This document shows, one piece after another, positions 16,169 to 25,265 of a stretch of DNA of 64,000 nt (the stretch's first letter is position 1; the number at the start of each line of letters is the position of its first letter). This DNA is from Fen-455 sp050012675. Lineage in GTDB: Bacteria; Actinomycetota; Acidimicrobiia; Acidimicrobiales; Bog-793. The notes beneath the pieces are model-generated. The model was not told where the DNA came from. It ran no database searches and saw only the letters and a program-made list of their open reading frames with translations. The DNA is taken from assembly GCA_050012675.1 (NCBI GenBank), contig JBEKGS010000007.1:26169-90168 (forward strand), written 5' to 3'. The position numbers and the translations under genes are program-made.

Positions 16169-18628
16169 TCAGACGCCCAGGCGAGCGCGCCTCATCAGCT
16201 CGCCCTTGGTGCGGAGGGTTACCGGCTGATAGCCGGGCAATGGCACCAAGTGCTCGTGGATGGAGTCGAGCACCCAGGACGGCTGAGGAAAGAACATCGA
16301 GTCAAGCTCGGCCGCGGGAGTGATCCAGTTCCGCGCCCCGACGACCGTCGGCGGCGCGTCGAGGTCGTCGAAGCACAGTTGCGTGAGGTTCGCGGCAACT
16401 GTCTGCATGACGCTGCCCCGCTCGACCTCCTCGGACACGAGTAGCACCTTGCCGGTCTTTCGCACGGACTCGACCAGCGGCTCATGGTCGATCGGGACGG
16501 CGGCACGCAGGTCGATCACTTCGGCTGAGACACCGAAGTTGGAGGAAAGCTGGTCCGCTGCCTTGATCGCGGTGTACAGCGCCGGCCCGAGCGTCACGAT
16601 CGTCACGTCACTTCCAGGTCGCTTCACCGATGGTTCGCCCAGCTCGATCTCGAAGTACCCCTCCGGAACGCCCCCGGGCTGGAACTGCTCGCCGAAGTCG
16701 TAGAGCTTCTGGCTCTCGAGGAAGACAACCGGATCGGTACCGACGAGCGCAGAGTTCATCATCCCCTTGGCGTCATAGGGAGTGACCGGGTACACGACCT
16801 TGAGGCCGGGTATGTGGTGCAGCAGAGCCGTCCAGTCCTGTGAGTGTTGAGCCCCGTACTTGTCGCCCACCGAAATGCGCAGGACTACGGGCATGTGGAG
16901 CACTCCCGCCGACATGGCCTGCCATTTCGACAGCTGGTTGAAGATCTCGTCACCAGCACGGCCGATGAAGTCGGCGTACATGAGCTCGGCGACTGCACGT
17001 CCTCCCTCCATGGCGTAGCCGACGGCCGCCCCGACGATCGCGGCCTCGGAGATCGGTGAGTTGAAGAGGCGGTGATAGGGCAGAGCCTCCGTGAGGCCTC
17101 GGTAGACGCCGAAGGCGCCGCCCCAGTCACGGTTCTCCTCACCGAAGGCGACCATCGTGGGGTCGATGGCAAAGCGGTGGAGCAATGCCTCGAAGATGGC
17201 GTCGCGGATGTTGTACAGCTTCAGCTTGGGCACCGGCTCGCCGTCCACGACGGCGGTGCGCTCCTTGCCTGCGATCTGCTTGACACGCGGGTTGTCGGCC
17301 AGATCTCCCAAAAGCTCTGGCTCGCGTTCGTCGAAGCGCTCGACGCGTCCGCCAGAGAACATGACACCGCCCACCATCTCGGAGCTCACCTCGACGCGTG
17401 GGCTCGCCTCGAGATCGATCGCCAGCCGGAACATGTCGAAGACCATCTCCTCGGCGGCGGTCCTTGCCTCGTCCAGCGTCGACTCCTTCACCGCTCCGGT
17501 GTCCAGGACGTGGGCGCGGAAGCTGGCGATGCAGTCCGCCGCTTGCCACTGTTCGATCTCCTCACGGCTGCGATAGCTCGACGCATCCGAAGGTGAGTGG
17601 CCGCTGTAGCGGTAGGTGAGTGTGTCCAACAAGACAGGGCCTTGTCCCTTTTCAAGGGTGACACGGGCCCGCTCGAAGGCGTCGACCACAGCGAGGGGGT
17701 TGTAGCCGTTGACCTCCTCGGCGTGCATCTGTTCGGGATTGACTCCGGCGCCGAAGCGGGCGATGGACTGCATTCCCGTCGTCTCGCCTTCGGGCTGGCC
17801 TCCCATGCCGTAGAAGTTGTTCATGCAGTTGAAGATGATCGGCAGCCCACCGCCGATGGAAGGGTCCCAGAGCTTGCGGTACTGGTCCATGGCGGCAAAC
17901 GTGACGCCCTCCCACACCGGCCCGCAGCTGAACGAGCCGTCGCCGATGTTGGCAACCACGATGCCCTGTCGCCGGTTGACTCGCTTGAACAGTGCCGCGC
18001 CCGGAGCGATCGAACCCGAGCCGCCGACGATGGCGTTGTTCGGGTAGATGCCGAAAGCCGTGAAGAACGCGTGCATGGATCCGCCCAGCCCGCGGTTGAA
18101 ACCGGCTTCGCGTGCAAACATCTCGGTGTAAGCCCCATACACGAAAAAGCGCTCCGCGAGCTCGCCGACCGGCCCGCTGTACGCCTTGGCGACGGGCGCA
18201 AGGACCGCTCCGTCGCGATAAGAGCGCATCACGTGCTCCAGGTCGTCATCACTGAACCGGCGGATGGCCGACAGCCCCTTGGCAAGGATCTCACCGTGGC
18301 TGCGGTGCGAGCCGAAGATGTGGTCCGCCGGGGTCAGCGAGTAGGCCATGCCCACCGCCGCCGCCTCCTGGCCGATCGAGAGGTGAGCGGGCCCGGCATG
18401 GTTGTAGGCGACGCCCTTGTACGCGCCCTTTGTCTTTATCTCGTTCAGGATCGTCTCGAACTCGCGGATCGCGCACATGTCGCGCCAGATGTGCACGAGG
18501 TCGTCGGGCGAATACCGGGCGCTCTCCTGTTCGATTGACAGGTTGTAGGCGTTGACGGGGATGTCCTTGAAGTGGAGTGCACCCGGACGGAACACCTCGT
18601 CGGGGACTACTGGTATGGACTTGGGCAT
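16169..18628 (-). CDS. 2-oxoacid dehydrogenase E1, alpha and beta subunits fused
   Basis: An 819-residue thiamine-diphosphate-dependent decarboxylase forming the E1 of a 2-oxoacid (or acetoin) dehydrogenase complex. Residues about 40-430 are an E1-alpha domain: HLSIGQEAAAVGMAYSL, FGSHRSHGEILAKG, and the ThDP-binding GDGSFSCGPVWEGVTFAA ending in NCMNNFYG. Residues about 470-819 are an E1-beta domain: FGEENRDWGGAFGVYRGL, SPISEAAIVGAAVGYAMEG, IGRAGDEIFNQLSKW, GAQHSQDW and VIDLRAAVPID. Separate alpha and beta chains are the rule, so the fusion is notable. It is the last gene of the E2-E3-E1 series. Substrate (pyruvate, branched-chain oxoacid or acetoin) is not resolved. Confidence 0.88.
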   Translation of the reverse strand: MPKSIPVVPDEVFRPGALHFKDIPVNAYNLSIEQESARYSPDDLVHIWRDMCAIREFETILNEIKTKGAYKGVAYNHAGPAHLSIGQEAAAVGMAYSLTPADHIFGSHRSHGEILAKGLSAIRRFSDDDLEHVMRSYRDGAVLAPVAKAYSGPVGELAERFFVYGAYTEMFAREAGFNRGLGGSMHAFFTAFGIYPNNAIVGGSGSIAPGAALFKRVNRRQGIVVANIGDGSFSCGPVWEGVTFAAMDQYRKLWDPSIGGGLPIIFNCMNNFYGMGGQPEGETTGMQSIARFGAGVNPEQMHAEEVNGYNPLAVVDAFERARVTLEKGQGPVLLDTLTYRYSGHSPSDASSYRSREEIEQWQAADCIASFRAHVLDTGAVKESTLDEARTAAEEMVFDMFRLAIDLEASPRVEVSSEMVGGVMFSGGRVERFDEREPELLGDLADNPRVKQIAGKERTAVVDGEPVPKLKLYNIRDAIFEALLHRFAIDPTMVAFGEENRDWGGAFGVYRGLTEALPYHRLFNSPISEAAIVGAAVGYAMEGGRAVAELMYADFIGRAGDEIFNQLSKWQAMSAGVLHMPVVLRISVGDKYGAQHSQDWTALLHHIPGLKVVYPVTPYDAKGMMNSALVGTDPVVFLESQKLYDFGEQFQPGGVPEGYFEIELGEPSVKRPGSDVTIVTLGPALYTAIKAADQLSSNFGVSAEVIDLRAAVPIDHEPLVESVRKTGKVLLVSEEVERGSVMQTVAANLTQLCFDDLDAPPTVVGARNWITPAAELDSMFFPQPSWVLDSIHEHLVPLPGYQPVTLRTKGELMRRARLGV

Positions 18629-18638
18629 CGACTCTCTC

Positions 18639-19994
18639 CTAGGCCACTGGTCGCTGAGCCTTGAGGATCGCTGCGTGCAGCGCCTCGGCTACGGTCGGGT
18701 GCGGGAAAATGACCTCGCTTGCTTGTGCCAAGGTCATCTCGGCTTCGATCATCGCTCCGGCGGCCACAATGAACTCGCTTGACAGGTCACCGATCGCGTG
18801 CACGCCGAGGATCTCGCCGTGCGCCGCACCAGCGAGCACCTTGACGATCCCGGTCTCTCTCACGTGCTCGACGAGGAAGCGCCCTGCAAGTGCCATCGGT
18901 ACCACACCCTTGCGGTACTCGATGCCGGCCGCTTGCAGCTCCTCCTCAGTCTTTCCCACCATCGAAACCTCAGGGTGGGAGTAGATCACCGCGGGTATCG
19001 CGTCGTAACGCATGCGATCGGGTCTGCCGAACATCGAATTGACGGCCACGATCCCCTCGCGGACCGCCACATGTGCGAGCATGTGCCGCCCTGTCACGTC
19101 TCCGCAGGCCCAGATGTTGGGCACATTGGTGCGTCCCTGGTCATCGACGCGGATGCCTCGGGGAGAGGCGTCGACTCCCACCTCTTCCAGCCCGAGGTCG
19201 CTGACGATCGGAGCCCGGCCGGTGGCGTTGAGGATGTACGTGGCCGAGTCGCTCGCCGGGGCACTCCCGGCATCCTGGTAGTGAAGCGTGGAGCCCTCGA
19301 TGCCGAGCACCGAGCAGGACAGGTGGAACTCGATGCCGCCGCGACGCAGGATCTTGAGAAGCTCGTCGCCGATGTCACCGTCGCAGCCGGAGGCGATCCT
19401 CGTCAAGGCCTCGTACACCGTGACCTGCGCGCCGATCTCGTGGAAGAAGGATGCGAACTCGAGGCCGATGTACCCGCCGCCGACAATCGCTATCCGCTCT
19501 GGCACCTCTTTGAGCTCGAAGGCAGAGGTGGAGTCCAGCACACGCTCGCCGTCGATGCCGGGTATGGGCGGGGTCGCCGGTCGCGAGCCTGAGGCGATGA
19601 GTATGTTCGCCGCTTCGTAGCGCTCGCCGGCGACCTCGACCGCATTGCGGCCGACTAGGCGACCCGTTCCGTTCAGCACCTCCACGCCGGTGCTGCGAAG
19701 CAGCGACGACACGCCGCGCTTCAGCGTGCCGACGACGTTGTCCTTGCGGACGAGGAGGGATGGCATGTCGAAGCTGGGCGCGTCGAGGATGATCCCGAAG
19801 GCGGCCGCTTCGCGGCACTCGCGGAACAGTCGGGAGGAGCGCAAGAAGGTCTTCGCCGGTATGCACCCGACATTGAGGCAGGTACCGCCCAACTCAGCCT
19901 TCTCGACAAGGGCAACGCTCTTGCCGAGACCACCTGCATGGGCGGCAGCCTCATACCCGCCCGGCCCGGCACCAATGACGATCAGATCGAACAT
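18639..19994 (-). CDS. lpdA: dihydrolipoyl dehydrogenase (E3)
   Basis: 451-residue FAD flavoprotein that reoxidises lipoamide with NAD. The FAD site is FDLIVIGAGPGGYEAAAHAG. The redox disulfide is in GGTCLNVGCIPAKTFL. The NAD domain has IAIVGGGYIGLEFASFFHEIG, the second FAD motif is WACGDVTGRHMLAHVA, and the C-terminal interface has HPTVAEALHAAI with the catalytic His-Glu region. It overlaps the 3' end of the E2 gene by 13 bases and precedes E1 by 10 bases, so the three are one transcription unit. Confidence 0.96.
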   Translation of the reverse strand: MFDLIVIGAGPGGYEAAAHAGGLGKSVALVEKAELGGTCLNVGCIPAKTFLRSSRLFRECREAAAFGIILDAPSFDMPSLLVRKDNVVGTLKRGVSSLLRSTGVEVLNGTGRLVGRNAVEVAGERYEAANILIASGSRPATPPIPGIDGERVLDSTSAFELKEVPERIAIVGGGYIGLEFASFFHEIGAQVTVYEALTRIASGCDGDIGDELLKILRRGGIEFHLSCSVLGIEGSTLHYQDAGSAPASDSATYILNATGRAPIVSDLGLEEVGVDASPRGIRVDDQGRTNVPNIWACGDVTGRHMLAHVAVREGIVAVNSMFGRPDRMRYDAIPAVIYSHPEVSMVGKTEEELQAAGIEYRKGVVPMALAGRFLVEHVRETGIVKVLAGAAHGEILGVHAIGDLSSEFIVAAGAMIEAEMTLAQASEVIFPHPTVAEALHAAILKAQRPVA

Positions 19995-21352
19995 AGCGAC
20001 CGCACACTCGCAATCTTTTGCTTGACAACATTGAGGAATCTCGCCCCCGGGGCACCGTCGATCACCTGGTGGTCGAAGGTGGCCGAAAGGCCTATGACGT
20101 CGACGAACTCGACTCCGCCGTCGGGCATACGAACCGGCCTCAGCGTGATGGCGTCCACCCCCAGGATGGCTACCTGGGGCGGGTTGATCACCGGCGTGAA
20201 CGACTCGACCCCGAGCCCGCCGAGGTTGCTCACCGTGAAGGTGGCGTCCACCATGTCGTCTGCGCCCAGAGTCCCCTCGAGCGCCCGAGTGGCCAGTGCG
20301 CTCATCCGGCCCGACAACTCCGCGACGCTCAGCTCCTCTGCGTGGTGGACGACGGGGACGACGAGCCCCCGCGGCGTGTCACAGGCAAAGCCCAAGTTGA
20401 CGTGCGCTCGCTGATAGAGCCGACCTTCGATGAACTCTGCGTTGACTGCCGGCACTTCGAGCACGGCTCTGATCACGCAGAAAGCCACAAGGTCGTTGAT
20501 CGTGATGTCGGGGGTGCCGGGAGACGCCTTGATGTCCCGGCGGAGCGCCAGCAGGTTGGTCGCGTCTGCTGAGGCGTGGAGGGTGTACTGCGCAGTGCTC
20601 GCCAGCGACTCGCCCATGCGCCGGGCGATCCTCTCGCGCATGCCCGTGAAACGAAGCGGAGGGGGTACGAGGTCACTCGCGCGGACCATGCCGCCTAAAC
20701 CCGAGCCCGCCCCACGGATCTCGTAACCGCTTTCCAGAAGGTAGCGAGCGGTGCGGCTGACCGGCACGGTTGAGCCGAGCTCAGCGCGAACGTCCCTCTC
20801 CAGGATGCGCCCACCGGGCCCACTGCCCGTTAGCGTCGCTGAGTCGAGGCCGCGTTCGGCCGCGAGCCGTCTCGCCCGCGGGCTCATACGGCCGACTGGA
20901 GCGACGATGCTCTCTGCGGGCACCACAGGTTGAGCCGCAGGCTGTGCCCCGTTGGATGCTCGGGATCTCGCCAAATTGGGCCCACCGTCACTTGCCGGCG
21001 CGACAGCGACCTGCCCCGCCACCGGTTGGGCGCTGCCTGCGATCGCGCTCACGGGCGTTCCGGCCGTGACGGGCCGGACAGGCACCTTCGGGCGGTACTC
21101 CTCGAAGGATTCTCCCACTTCGCCGATAACGCACACGTTGGTGAAGACCGGGACCATGGCGCCGTCGTCGAAGAACAGCTCCAGCACGGTCCCGCCCTTG
21201 GGCGCAGTTAGGTCGAAGGTGGCCTTGTCAGTCTCCATCTCGGCGAGAACCTCGCCCGTTGAGACCACGTCGCCCTTGCGCTTGCGCCAAGCCACAAGCA
21301 GGCAATGCTCCACGGTGTTGCCCAGCTTGGGCATCTCGACTGGCGTCGCCAC
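19982..21352 (-). CDS. dihydrolipoamide acyltransferase (E2)
   Basis: 456-residue core of a 2-oxoacid dehydrogenase complex. The lipoyl domain (about 5-80) carries the lipoylated Lys in EMETDKATFDL. A subunit-binding domain follows: MSPRARRLAAERGLDSATLTGSGPGGRILERDV. A second, weaker copy of that pattern comes next (ARYLLESGYEIRGAGSGLGGMVRASDL). The catalytic domain ends with FDHQVIDGAPGARFLN, the acyltransferase His motif. The GTG start at 21352 is chosen because GGGAGG lies about 10 bases upstream; ATG 21334 is an alternative. It begins 38 bases after the MDR dehydrogenase stop, so the complex may share the rhamnose transcript. Confidence 0.92.
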   Translation of the reverse strand: MATPVEMPKLGNTVEHCLLVAWRKRKGDVVSTGEVLAEMETDKATFDLTAPKGGTVLELFFDDGAMVPVFTNVCVIGEVGESFEEYRPKVPVRPVTAGTPVSAIAGSAQPVAGQVAVAPASDGGPNLARSRASNGAQPAAQPVVPAESIVAPVGRMSPRARRLAAERGLDSATLTGSGPGGRILERDVRAELGSTVPVSRTARYLLESGYEIRGAGSGLGGMVRASDLVPPPLRFTGMRERIARRMGESLASTAQYTLHASADATNLLALRRDIKASPGTPDITINDLVAFCVIRAVLEVPAVNAEFIEGRLYQRAHVNLGFACDTPRGLVVPVVHHAEELSVAELSGRMSALATRALEGTLGADDMVDATFTVSNLGGLGVESFTPVINPPQVAILGVDAITLRPVRMPDGGVEFVDVIGLSATFDHQVIDGAPGARFLNVVKQKIASVRSLCSI

Positions 21353-21390
21353 TTGCTCAGAACCTCCCGGCCGAATGGCTGATCGTGTCG

Positions 21391-23118
21391 TCAGCCAAGT
21401 TGGCCATCCGCAGGTGCGGGTGGCTGGCCAGCCACCCGCAACAGTTCCTTCTCGGCCTCCACGGACCAGTGACCGTCGTCCAGCTTGGACGCCACGGTCG
21501 GGTAGGCGCTGGCGAGCTCGGCGAGAGAGAGCAGCCCGAGGTCTCGTAGAGGCGGGTAGATCACGATCTTTCCCGCCATCGACCTGTCCTGCAGTGCCGC
21601 CAGGCCGTCCGCGGCACCGGCCATGCCGGAGACCGCGTCGACAGACAGGTTGGTGTCCAACCGGCCGTCGGCGATCCTTTGGAGGAGAACCTCCATGTCG
21701 CTTACGACCGACCCGCTCGATCCGAACATGTAGCACCGGCGCGCGATGTAGCTGTCGAGGTCGATGTCGCCTCGGGTGGCCACAGCGATCCCGGCAAAGA
21801 TATTGATAAGACTGCGATCCTCGCTCCTGGCGATGGCTTCGGCGACCAGTGAAGGGACCGGCACGAGGATGAGGTGGTAGCTGAAGTTACCCACCACGGG
21901 CTCGCTGTTGGTGTTCAACAGCCGCAGGCTCACCCCGTTTGCCTGCGCGAGAGGCTCGGCCTTGAGCGCAAGAGCGCGCAGCCGAGCGTCGTCGAGGTCG
22001 GTGCCCACCACGGTGAGACCGTCCACGCTCGCGGACAGGCTACGGATGACGTGCATCTGACCCATCGGTCCGGCGGCACCGACAGCCAGCAAGGAGTCTC
22101 CCGGCCGCAACTGCCCCGAAGGTGGGATCGTGGAATAGGAGTCAGCTGCCGACGACCCGACGGTACCGATCCAGCGCGTCGTCTCGTAATGAATTCGGCC
22201 GACCCCCACAGACACCGGCGTCCCGATCGTGGCACCGCCCAGGACGACATTGATGATCCCGCCGACGGCGAGTTTGTCGTTGAGCACTTCGATCGTCGCC
22301 TTGGACGCTCCGAAATACACGATGTCGTCGAAGCCGGCGTCCGACAAGTCGCGGACGTGGCCCGCACGTGTCACCACTACGCCGGGGCCGGCCCAGGCAA
22401 AATCAGCCTCGGCCGCCCCTACGACGGTCACGAAAGCCGGCGGTTGACCGGGCTGAGCCGCCTCGGCGAGGCCCGACACCTCGTGCCCGTCGTCAACGAC
22501 GACTGCAAGGTGTCCACCGGGCGCAAGCGCGCGCCGGTTCCCAGTGGAGTAGGAGTTCTCGACGCATGCCCACGGTTCCACCAACGCGACCGCTGACGCG
22601 CTCGGTTCCTCTGGCACAGGGATCAGCGACCGGACACCCGTGGGGTCCACGACGACGCGTTCGTCCATGAGCACGTACTCCTGGAGGCCGCCCTCGAAGT
22701 TGTACCCGAAGGCAGCGTTGGAGCCTTTGGTTGGCAGGCTACGGTAGTCGGTCTGCACGAGGCAGCGCTCGCCGACCCGGTGCCGGGTGACGCCGCTGCC
22801 CACAGCGACGATCCGGCAGCAAATCTCGTGTCCGGGAACTGTCGGCAGCTCACCGGGCACGTAGCTCGGGATCTGCCCGAGAACTTCGGGGGAGATACCG
22901 GACACGACCTCGCCCTTACGGGGATGGGCGGAGAATTGGTTCCACAGCTTGAGGTCTGAGAAACACAGGCCTACGGCCTCAACCTTGACGACGATCTGGT
23001 GAAGGCCCGGGCGCGGAACTTCCTTGGCGGTGTTGAGCAGGAGACGTCCCGGGCCGACCAATTGAACGGCGTTCTGTGTGGCCGGAAGAGCGTCGTCGTC
23101 TTGGTGTCGTGTCATCAT
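21391..23118 (-). CDS. unusually long zinc-type MDR dehydrogenase in the rhamnose locus
   Basis: 575 residues, against 340-400 for ordinary medium-chain dehydrogenases. The N-terminal catalytic domain is recognisable: VKVEAVGLCFSDLKLW (catalytic Cys), PTVPGHEICCRIVAVGSGV (GHE motif) and a Tyr/Asn-rich YNFEGGLQEYVLM. The four-cysteine structural zinc loop is absent. The rest contains two nucleotide-fold-like stretches, around ALAPGGHLAVVVDDG and LLAVGAAGPMGQMHVIRSL, the second being the usual GxGxxG position. It lies 101 bases after the aldolase/dehydrogenase gene and 38 before E2. A role in lactaldehyde or propanediol metabolism is a guess from position. Confidence 0.72.
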   Translation of the reverse strand: MMTRHQDDDALPATQNAVQLVGPGRLLLNTAKEVPRPGLHQIVVKVEAVGLCFSDLKLWNQFSAHPRKGEVVSGISPEVLGQIPSYVPGELPTVPGHEICCRIVAVGSGVTRHRVGERCLVQTDYRSLPTKGSNAAFGYNFEGGLQEYVLMDERVVVDPTGVRSLIPVPEEPSASAVALVEPWACVENSYSTGNRRALAPGGHLAVVVDDGHEVSGLAEAAQPGQPPAFVTVVGAAEADFAWAGPGVVVTRAGHVRDLSDAGFDDIVYFGASKATIEVLNDKLAVGGIINVVLGGATIGTPVSVGVGRIHYETTRWIGTVGSSAADSYSTIPPSGQLRPGDSLLAVGAAGPMGQMHVIRSLSASVDGLTVVGTDLDDARLRALALKAEPLAQANGVSLRLLNTNSEPVVGNFSYHLILVPVPSLVAEAIARSEDRSLINIFAGIAVATRGDIDLDSYIARRCYMFGSSGSVVSDMEVLLQRIADGRLDTNLSVDAVSGMAGAADGLAALQDRSMAGKIVIYPPLRDLGLLSLAELASAYPTVASKLDDGHWSVEAEKELLRVAGQPPAPADGQLG

Positions 23119-23219
23119 GTCCGTCTGGCGTGATCGTGTGTGATCGGAGTCGCTCTTCTCGTGCGCCTCCGTACCATATGGGATCGTAGACGACCGCTAC
23201 GACCTCCCGACAATTGAGA

Positions 23220-25265
23220 CTAATGGAGCATTACCTGGCCCCCGGTCACAGGTAACGCCTGGCCCGTCTCGTACTCCTGTTCGACCAAGTAATAGATGGC
23301 TTTCATGACGTCGGCCGTCGTGCACCCGCGACGCATCGGCACCTTGTCGGTGTAGTACCTCTTCACGTCTTCCACTGTCTGAGCACCGGGGACCTTCCCG
23401 GTGTCTAAGTACTGAACGAATAGCCCAGTCTTCGGGTCCGACCACAAGGGTCCATCCAGGAAGTTGCCGGGACAGACGGAGTTCACTTTGATGCCGTCAG
23501 CCACAAGCTCGAGGGCGAAGGACTGGGTCAGGCCAACTCCGCCAAATTTCGAGCCCGCGTAGGCGAAATTCTTCTCCGACCCTGCGAGACCCGATTTCGA
23601 GTTGATTTGTATGATGTCGCTCCAGTGATCCGGGCGTAAACGACGCGGGATCGCCATCACCGGGACGGCCTTTTGCACACACAGGAAGTAGCCCTTGTAG
23701 TTCACAGCCGTCGACAGGTCGAAGTCCCCCTCGGTCTGAGTCTTCACGCTGGCGGCCCTGAGCACGCCCGCATTCGAGACCAGCAGGTCCAGGCCGCCGT
23801 AGGCGCGCACGACCTGGTGTATCAGCTCGTCGACCGATGCTGGGGCGGCGACGTCGACGGGAAAGCCCATCGCCCGCCCGTCCCCCCACTCCTGGGAAAG
23901 AGTCCCGGCCGCCGCCTGTGCGCCTACATCGTTGACATCGGCCATGGCGACATGTGCACCCTGCGAAACGAGGCCCTGAGCTATTTCCAGACCGAAGCCC
24001 TGCGCCGCGCCGGTAACAAGTGCCACCTTGCCCCCGACACGTCCGGCGCGGTGGGCGGGCGAAGCAACCTGTCGCCTGTAGGACTCGACCTCCCATTCCT
24101 CGATGAAGTGTCGCAACTCCTCACCGAGCGGTTCGATGCCGCCGAGCCCCACGGCGCCAGCCATGACTTCGATTGCGTCCCTGTAAACCTGGCGCACGGC
24201 GTCGGCTGCCGACCAGGTGTCGCCAGCGGCAAACAGTCCGAGTCCTTTGACCATCACCACGTTGGGCAAGGTCTGGTATCTGCGCTGGTAGTCACCGACG
24301 GCGTCAGTGAGGCGTATCACAAGGTCACCTCCCGCCTCGGCCTCAAACCACAAGGGGAAGGACTTGCAGTAGACGATCTGGTCCGGGCAGAGAGGGCCGA
24401 GAGCCGTCACCGCCTCTGCGTCGGTCGCGCCGGCCAAGCGGATCGTCGCGGGTGAATCGTCGAACGTGACGACCTTTAGAGCTTCGCCCGCACTCAAGAG
24501 CACTCGCAACGCCGGCGCGATCATGTTGACGATCTCGCGTGACCGAGCCCGGTCCGCCGTGGTCACAACGCCAAAAGGCTGAGGAGACCTGGTCGGTGCC
24601 AGTACTCGCTCGAGCTCCTGGAACAACCAGTCGGTGTGGGCCCTTATCTCGTCAGGCGTTTCCCCACTGACAACCAGACCGTGGTTGCCCATGACCACGG
24701 CGCGAGGGCCTTCACGACCGGTTCTCTCCCGGTAGTCGCAAAGGGCCCGCTCCAGGGTCTTGGCAAGCAGGAAGCCGGGATCGACCGGGTCGACCCAGAG
24801 CACCTCGTCACCCAGCTCACGTCGGAGTATCGCGTCGCCGTCGCGAGCGCAACTGAAGGTGTTGACGAGCGTCGGGTGGGTGTGCACGACGAAGCGGTTC
24901 GGAATCAGGTGGTGAAGCACCGCCTCGACCGAGGGACGTCTCCCTATTTGCGGTTCGACGCGAGCGGCGAGTACCGCTTCTTTGAACTGCTCCTCGCGTT
25001 CTTTACGATCGGTGCTGAGAGTGCTTTCCAACAGCGTCTGCAGCGCCCCCCTGTCCAGCTCGACGATTCCTTCGAGGCTGATAGTGGCGAGCGCGTAACC
25101 GCTCGCCTTGACGAACAGACGGTCACCTATCTTCACGGAGGTGTTGCCTCCGCCGGCCAGCACGAACTGCGGGTCAGATCCGTAGTAGTGGGACAGGTCG
25201 AGCAGATGCTGGAGCGGGCTCTCGTTCGCCGCGAACGACGGCCACGACCGCCCTGTCGCAGTCAC
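23220..25265 (-). CDS. rhaE: bifunctional rhamnulose-1-phosphate aldolase / short-chain dehydrogenase
   Basis: 681 residues. The N-terminal half is a class II (metal) aldolase: VLAGGGNTSVKIGDRLFVKASG, HHLIPNRFVVHTHPTLVN (metal-binding His pair) and MGNHGLVVSG. The C-terminal half is a short-chain dehydrogenase: ALVTGAAQGFGLEIAQGL, LLVSNAGVL and the catalytic Tyr/Lys in FAYAGSKFGGVGL. In this RhaE-type fusion the aldolase makes DHAP and L-lactaldehyde and the dehydrogenase acts on the aldehyde. The GTG start at 25265 overlaps the stop of the preceding PHP gene (GTGA); the longer open frame lies in that gene and was rejected. Confidence 0.9.
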   Translation of the reverse strand: MTATGRSWPSFAANESPLQHLLDLSHYYGSDPQFVLAGGGNTSVKIGDRLFVKASGYALATISLEGIVELDRGALQTLLESTLSTDRKEREEQFKEAVLAARVEPQIGRRPSVEAVLHHLIPNRFVVHTHPTLVNTFSCARDGDAILRRELGDEVLWVDPVDPGFLLAKTLERALCDYRERTGREGPRAVVMGNHGLVVSGETPDEIRAHTDWLFQELERVLAPTRSPQPFGVVTTADRARSREIVNMIAPALRVLLSAGEALKVVTFDDSPATIRLAGATDAEAVTALGPLCPDQIVYCKSFPLWFEAEAGGDLVIRLTDAVGDYQRRYQTLPNVVMVKGLGLFAAGDTWSAADAVRQVYRDAIEVMAGAVGLGGIEPLGEELRHFIEEWEVESYRRQVASPAHRAGRVGGKVALVTGAAQGFGLEIAQGLVSQGAHVAMADVNDVGAQAAAGTLSQEWGDGRAMGFPVDVAAPASVDELIHQVVRAYGGLDLLVSNAGVLRAASVKTQTEGDFDLSTAVNYKGYFLCVQKAVPVMAIPRRLRPDHWSDIIQINSKSGLAGSEKNFAYAGSKFGGVGLTQSFALELVADGIKVNSVCPGNFLDGPLWSDPKTGLFVQYLDTGKVPGAQTVEDVKRYYTDKVPMRRGCTTADVMKAIYYLVEQEYETGQALPVTGGQVMLH

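Noticed and set aside
21353..21736. N-terminal extension of the E2 reading frame
   Set aside because: It overlaps the MDR dehydrogenase gene; the lipoyl domain begins at the GTG at 21352.
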